A stretch of 35,860 nucleotides of DNA from Caldifarciminota bacterium UBA5631. GTDB lineage: Bacteria > Hydrothermota > Hydrothermia > UBA1063. The stretch lies in the NCBI GenBank assembly GCA_002421425.1, contig DIJZ01000026.1, positions 22,156 to 58,015 of the forward strand, written 5' to 3'. The notes under the pieces are model-generated. The model was not told the DNA's origin. It did no database searches and saw nothing but the letters and a program-made list of their open reading frames with translations. Positions 32,701 through 35,860 of this stretch are shown one piece after another. The translations under genes were made by a program, and so were the position numbers. Each line of letters opens with the position of its first letter. Position 1 is the first letter of the stretch.

Positions 32701-34408
32701 AATGGTTAATATGATACGAGACGTCCACAACACCTACAATACGGGACCTGATACAGTCGTATTCGCAGTTGGAGACGTTTCACCATTCTACGTTTATGCC
32801 TTTGTAGTGGCTAACGACCAGATAGTTGCTGAATTCGAGGATGACTTTGCGCCCGGTGTAGATACTATAACAGTGGAGATTCCCGGAGCTGCTGCTGGAA
32901 CAGTTTACGATGGCTACATATATGTTGAAGACGCCAGTGGAAACTCTTGGATGACGCAGGGTGCCTGGTGGAAGCTTATTGCATACAATCCCGGGACTCC
33001 CGCAATTACCGGTGTCAGAGACCCAGACCCTGGGGTCAGGCTTTCCTGGGCAAGGCCGAGGCAGAGTCTCGCGTACGATGGCGGTGCTACATATTACTTC
33101 ACTGGACTTTATCCTGGGGATATTGTTTCCGTTAGATTCACACCGCAGTATACTCCTGCAAGAATCGATAGTGTTGTTGCGCAGTTCTACGGTACAGCGG
33201 GTCAGCTACACTTGAGGATTTACGAGGATAATAATGGAATTCCTGGAAATGTAATCTTTGATACTCTGGTCACTCCTTCTCTGTATCCACAGGTCTTCCG
33301 TCTCGACCTCAGATCCAGGAACCTAATGGTGAACGGAGAGTATCACATTGGCTTTGAATGGACGGTTGCTGACCAGCCCTATCCGCTTTGTGATGCTGGC
33401 GGAAATACAAACAGAAGTCTCTACTACGAAGCCGCAAGCGGAGATTGGTACTGGGTTGGCTATGACTGGATCATAAGAAGCGCAGTAACATACTATCCTC
33501 AGAGCAAAGCTTATGCTTCTGGTACAAAGTCTCCAAAACTCAGTAAGAATCCAAAACTTGTGAAGTTTGAAGTTCCCACGGCGGTGGCTAAGGAAGAGAG
33601 AACTCAAAACTCAAAGAACATTGAAAAATACACAATTCTCAGGTCAACAGTATCCGGTGGTCCATACGACTCTATAGGAGTAGCATCTGATGTTATTTAC
33701 ACAGACTACGATATAAATGATGTCACCCAGTACTTCTATGTTGTGAGAATGGATTACGTGGATCCTGACACGATGACTTATTCCAATGAGGTTTCTATAA
33801 CTACAGACATTGTAGGGCCCGAGTTTGTTTCCTTTGAATATGACACTGGTGGTGTGAATAACATCTGGGCCAGCATTGTGATTACAGATCCATCGGGAGT
33901 CTACCATGATACTCTCTACTACTCCATTAATGGTGCAAATTTTGCCTTTGCAATGCATGATAGTGTGGTCGGTTCAACGTACTTCTACACTATACCAGGC
34001 CTTAACGTTGGTGACAACGTAGACCTCTACTTCGTAGCCCTTGATAATTCAGGGTGGCATAATCCTTCGAGATTCCCTGAAACTGGGTACATTTCCTTCC
34101 TCGTTACCCCGGTCAGAGATCAATTGCCAGCTATGTACGCCTTTAATATAAAAGGTTCTAATGTTGGAGCAAGGGGTGTCGAATTTGCTTATGCTCTTCC
34201 TGAAAGAAGTGACGTTGAAATAGCGATTTACTCGGTCGCGGGGCAGAGGGTTGCTACACTGGTTAAGGGTTCCAAGGATGCAGGATACTATACAGTTAAA
34301 TGGAGCGGCACGGATGATAGGGGTACGAAACTTGGCTCTGGTGTCTACATTGTCAAGATGGTGACTCCGAAGAAGAGCTTTACGAATAAGATAATTCTGA
34401 CAAAATAA
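29756..34408 (+). CDS. Giant secreted multidomain protein with a FlgD-Ig/T9SS-like C-terminal sorting module
   Basis: 1550 residues. A signal peptide (1-18, 'CIMLLLGIVWAQ') comes first. Residues about 60-420 form beta-propeller-like repeats of FG-GAP/VCBS character, with calcium-type loops such as 'GDVDGDEYTD' and 'GDADNDGVARD'. CARDB-like strands follow (about 430-525), then a cleaved-adhesin/MAM-like domain (about 540-690), a second CARDB-like (695-800) and a second adhesin-like domain (about 805-980). A further Ig-like domain (about 985-1080) is followed by a fibronectin III domain split by an insertion of roughly 185 residues (W-x-R-P near 1098 and 'IEKYTILRS' near 1289), then more beta domains. 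It ends with 'SVAGQRVATLVKG...LGSGVYIVKMV', the sorting-module pattern. ATG 29756 behind AGGAGGT is the start; the in-frame ATG at 29717 lies in the promoter. Likely a surface or secreted enzyme-free adhesin; the role is unknown. Confidence 0.85.
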   Translation: MFKRLLCIMLLLGIVWAQKAKVEEMPPIPVETPMWIGGESKAPAPVLDTNYIFYGSSANLTRQVGVGTRFKGLTDDTIRVVSVQSGGNRYLIIATDTTSVGFGTRMFRIETPYSFPSGATEHAVYIGDVDGDEYTDILTGDNAAVAGKCWLRWFEWDATAGNWVIRDSIGVGSGDYINNITIGDADNDGVARDILFNLANATLSAFMIAKWNGTSFDTVRVTFAGRTQRYRAVAIADVVPDLPGNEVYTGGGSDFALAYFDGTGWQASVLTTGLTSVNDIAVADINPVTPGPEICIVHGSTSYQLSVWYYTGTTFSGTAWTLYTTWGTAGYNDIEIGDFLAEIPGPEVVVTNTGTGATNYSLWFAYSPFGRAWAGLLPKIAAAADYGVKIANVNRWRPGNELVMTCGGHVVEVEQRLFGNDVSLLEGLRTLPLLKQGVYDTVKTVVVNSGANPVTSVTFNYNFQNWAGTGSYTAPVTLSPGEYAIVNVPVQMPGQLGIDTLFLSLAADDNVNNNASSKFYIEVWDDSTVAASSFSDATFPPIGWSNVILSGSYRWERFTSGVYPTCSPLDLPAMAGYRSYSAASGSGARLIAPVEIGPTAKKVILKFYMIHDNGYSTSYDSIYVEYSLDGVNYFTLAGFQRYDAAATTPTWTPHQVEIGDFAGGTPLYVALRAKSGYGNNMYIDSVRVFVTQPTAPANEAEVLTISIPKPVIQGEVSPVSIVFKNSGIDPITSINLFYTLGGVDTTWETWTGNLPGGVAQPYTFTTPLVPPDTGLLTVYAGVKLTGDANPDNDTISTTIHAWPYAQELPYAENFDEDWTNSTNPPYGGWRIIDGGDEAAPAVNTNDWHRYVVTTPARTVARVYYSPIENQNDWLISPRLQIMGYGTYTLNYWHWYNDYSTSTLDSGRVLISFDDGDTWIVLTRYSNVDDSGFRYIDITSYVNNAYANGDNYFRIAFHYGARDEYWWYIDDFSVTYQPDVTPPMVNMIRDVHNTYNTGPDTVVFAVGDVSPFYVYAFVVANDQIVAEFEDDFAPGVDTITVEIPGAAAGTVYDGYIYVEDASGNSWMTQGAWWKLIAYNPGTPAITGVRDPDPGVRLSWARPRQSLAYDGGATYYFTGLYPGDIVSVRFTPQYTPARIDSVVAQFYGTAGQLHLRIYEDNNGIPGNVIFDTLVTPSLYPQVFRLDLRSRNLMVNGEYHIGFEWTVADQPYPLCDAGGNTNRSLYYEAASGDWYWVGYDWIIRSAVTYYPQSKAYASGTKSPKLSKNPKLVKFEVPTAVAKEERTQNSKNIEKYTILRSTVSGGPYDSIGVASDVIYTDYDINDVTQYFYVVRMDYVDPDTMTYSNEVSITTDIVGPEFVSFEYDTGGVNNIWASIVITDPSGVYHDTLYYSINGANFAFAMHDSVVGSTYFYTIPGLNVGDNVDLYFVALDNSGWHNPSRFPETGYISFLVTPVRDQLPAMYAFNIKGSNVGARGVEFAYALPERSDVEIAIYSVAGQRVATLVKGSKDAGYYTVKWSGTDDRGTKLGSGVYIVKMVTPKKSFTNKIILTK

Positions 34409-34427
34409 ATCCTCTTGAGGGAGGATT
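34408..34427 (+). repeat. Small inverted repeat after the surface-protein gene
   Basis: AATCCTC, a 6-base loop and GAGGATT form a 7-bp stem just downstream of the stop codon and in front of the main terminator. It has no T-run of its own. Confidence 0.4.
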
Positions 34428-34432
34428 GTTTG

Positions 34433-34468
34433 GGGGCGGGCCTTCGGCCCGCCCCTCAAATTTTTTTT
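34433..34468 (+). terminator. Rho-independent terminator of the surface-protein gene
   Basis: A GC stem of 10 bp (GGGGCGGGCC with GGCCCGCCCC, 34433-34455) with a 3-base TTC loop is followed 5 bases later by a run of eight T (34461-34468). It lies about 25 bases past the stop codon. Confidence 0.9.
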
Positions 34469-34519
34469 ATTATCCCGCAAAATTAACTCCCTATCAATGC
34501 GCAGACATTTTACTGCCCT

Positions 34520-34525
34520 TATAAT
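34520..34525 (+). promoter_or_regulatory. -10 box of the M28 gene, probably leaderless
   Basis: TATAAT at 34520-34525 ends 6 bases before the ATG at 34532. There is no Shine-Dalgarno between them and no convincing -35 box. Confidence 0.48.
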
Positions 34526-34531
34526 TCGGCT

Positions 34532-35776
34532 ATGAGAGACTTTTCAAGATTTGCATTTAACATTTTAAAGGAGTTGTCTTTCCCGAGGCTTGCGGGAAGC
34601 GATGGCGAAGAAAGGGCTCGGGACATAATTGTAACACACCTTCGAGGAATGGATCTTCCGGTAAAAGAAGAATCCTTTGAATTGTGGACCTTTAAACCAG
34701 GAAACGGACGAATTCGGCTGAATGGAAAGAATCTCAAAGCAATACCTTATGGAAATTCAAAGCCTTTCAAGCTGAAGGGATCAACGGTGTACGTTGAAGA
34801 TGTGGATTTTGCTGGCAGGAAGGTAAGGGAAAAAATTGTAGTGACCTACGGTGGAGTGAGAGGTTCATCTTACGAAAAACTCCTGGAGAAAGGTGTGAAA
34901 GGAATCGTGAGCATTTCGCCTCCGGAAAAAGGATTCGCATTTTCTTCTATTTCTCAGAGATTCGTGAGTGAAGGTAAGGTAATTCCTGCCCTGATAGTAG
35001 ATTATGAAAGTGGACTCAGGATAAAAGAAAACGAAGGAAAAGAAATTGAGATGGAAGGCGCCACGGAATTCTTTAAGGGTTCATCAGTGAACCTGATTAC
35101 TGAAATAAAGGGGGAGAAGGTTCCTGAAGAAATAATACTTTTGTGCGGACACTATGATTCTGTTGCCATTTCTCCTGGAGCAACGGACAACGGCGGCGGT
35201 AGTGCAATTCTCGTGGCGCTGGCAAAATATTTCAGTATAAAGAGGCCGTCAAGAACGCTGAGATTTGTCTGGTTCTCAGGAGAAGAACTCGGTCTTCTCG
35301 GAAGCCAGGCATATGTGGAAAACATCAAAGATGAACTTAAAAAGATTCAAATGGTCATAAATATTGATGTGGCTGGCGATCCCCTTGGTGAGAACTCCGC
35401 AATGTGCATCGCTGAGAGAGATACTCTAAATTTTATATCATTCCTTGCTAAGGAGAAGGATATTCCTTTCAAGACAAAACTTGACATTTACTCCAGCGAC
35501 TCGATGCCCTTTGCCCTTTATGGTGTACCTTCGATAAACCTTGCAAGATTTGGTGGAAAAGGTTCCTTCTATATCCATTCACATTCGGATAAGTTGAAAT
35601 TCACATCCCCTTCGGGTTTGAAGTCGGTGCTAAATATGGCCCTTAACGCAGTTGAAAGACTTGATAGGAGTGCAGTCTTTCCGCTGGAACGCAAAATCTC
35701 AAAAGATCTAAAAGAAAAGATTGAGGATTACTTTAAAAGGATGCAGGGGAAAAAAGTAGAAGTCAAGTGGGAGTGA
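34532..35776 (+). CDS. M28 family zinc aminopeptidase
   Basis: M28 enzymes remove amino acids from peptide N-termini with two zinc ions. The 414 residues show the ligand pattern in order: 'CGHYDSV' (His207, Asp209), 'GATDNGGGS' (Asp219), 'FSGEELGLLGS' (Glu251/Glu252), 'NIDVAGD' (Asp279), and a last His in 'YIHSHSDKL'. Residues about 50-190 form an insert that may be a PA-like domain. No signal peptide is seen, which points to a cytosolic enzyme unless anchored otherwise. The start at 34532 is set by the nearby -10 box. A perfect stem-loop follows the stop. Confidence 0.9.
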   Translation: MRDFSRFAFNILKELSFPRLAGSDGEERARDIIVTHLRGMDLPVKEESFELWTFKPGNGRIRLNGKNLKAIPYGNSKPFKLKGSTVYVEDVDFAGRKVREKIVVTYGGVRGSSYEKLLEKGVKGIVSISPPEKGFAFSSISQRFVSEGKVIPALIVDYESGLRIKENEGKEIEMEGATEFFKGSSVNLITEIKGEKVPEEIILLCGHYDSVAISPGATDNGGGSAILVALAKYFSIKRPSRTLRFVWFSGEELGLLGSQAYVENIKDELKKIQMVINIDVAGDPLGENSAMCIAERDTLNFISFLAKEKDIPFKTKLDIYSSDSMPFALYGVPSINLARFGGKGSFYIHSHSDKLKFTSPSGLKSVLNMALNAVERLDRSAVFPLERKISKDLKEKIEDYFKRMQGKKVEVKWE

Positions 35777-35777
35777 A

Positions 35778-35808
35778 ACAAAGGGGCCCCGGATAGGGGC
35801 CCCTTTGT
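35778..35808. terminator. Bidirectional stem-loop between convergent genes
   Basis: A 13-bp perfect inverted repeat (ACAAAGGGGCCCC and GGGGCCCCTTTGT) with a 5-base loop (GGATA) directly follows the M28 stop. Short T-rich tracts exist on both sides, so it may end transcription from both directions. Only weak U-runs are present, so efficiency is uncertain. Confidence 0.7.
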
Positions 35809-35819
35809 CATTGAAGTTC

Positions 35820-35860
35820 TCATTCTATCTGGATTTCGAGTTCTTTCACCTTTGCCTTTT
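35820..35860 (-). CDS. C-terminal end of a leftward gene cut off by the window edge
   Basis: On the minus strand the last 41 bases read as 12 codons, KAKVKELEIQIE, ending in TGA at 35822-35820. The lysine/glutamate-rich tail and the stop lying next to a two-way stem-loop support a real convergent gene. Too short to identify. Confidence 0.45.
   Translation of the reverse strand, partial: KAKVKELEIQIE

Noticed and set aside
1..35860. CRISPR arrays, insertion sequences, prophage genes and tRNAs.
   Set aside because: No direct-repeat series, transposase or phage-type gene, or tRNA-like cloverleaf was seen in any gap; all gaps over 100 bases are accounted for by promoters, rnpB or the broken gene, except for plain sequence after pyrD and panC.

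Overview
The window reads as chromosomal DNA of a Gram-negative-type (diderm) bacterium with moderate GC. It is densely packed, with many 1-8 bp gene overlaps and frequent TTG/GTG starts. Diderm envelope signs are an LptE-like lipoprotein (23.0 kb), several lipobox proteins, and a 1550-residue secreted protein ending in a FlgD-Ig/type-IX-like C-terminal sorting module (29.8-34.4 kb). The mix (bifunctional nuclease, class 1B PyrD, REC-PATAN-roadblock regulator, SDR-type threonine dehydrogenase, M42 peptidase, sorting-domain proteins) resembles candidate phyla near the FCB group such as WOR-3/Hydrothermae. That placement is an inference from gene content only.

Layout. 0-4.8 kb (+): the end of a bifunctional nuclease gene, pyrD, then a promoter-led operon of a REC-PATAN-roadblock regulator, a DUF58 protein and a BatA-like membrane protein. 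4.8-5.9 kb (-): prfB, diverging from a rightward operon (5.9-9.5 kb) of a DUF432-like protein, a small MscS-like channel, rsmD, coaD, a possible small gene and a dipeptide epimerase. 9.5-12.8 kb (+): a sigma-54-type promoter with an NtrC-like palindrome precedes four envelope genes (fibronectin-III lipoprotein, FecR/DUF6600-like protein, small exported protein, second lipoprotein). 12.7-13.8 kb (-): merR-like gene and uppP. 13.9-14.2 kb (-): RNase P RNA.

14.3-19.7 kb (+): one long operon of gcvH, gcvPA, a tandem-ACT protein, korA, a short glmU, gatC and a HAD phosphatase. 19.7-21.9 kb (+): threonine dehydrogenase and 2-amino-3-ketobutyrate CoA ligase, which turn threonine into glycine and acetyl-CoA and so feed the glycine cleavage genes next door. 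22.0-23.0 kb (-): an unrecognised membrane protein, divergent from lptE, rlmD, lemA and htpX (23.0-26.4 kb). 26.4-26.8 kb: a short exported-protein gene that seems frameshifted. 26.8-29.6 kb (+): M42 aminopeptidase, panB, panC. 29.8-34.4 kb (+): the giant surface protein and a strong terminator. 34.5-35.8 kb (+): an M28 peptidase, a two-way stem-loop, and the last codons of a leftward gene.

Two themes stand out. First, two kinds of gene start coexist: strong Shine-Dalgarno leaders (AAGGAGG type), and genes with a TATAAT-like box only 6-9 nt before the start codon and little or no Shine-Dalgarno, suggesting leaderless mRNAs. Second, subunits of several standard complexes occur without their usual neighbours (gcvPA without gcvPB, korA without korB, gatC without gatA/B), so operons have been broken up. 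No mobile elements, CRISPR arrays or tRNAs were seen.
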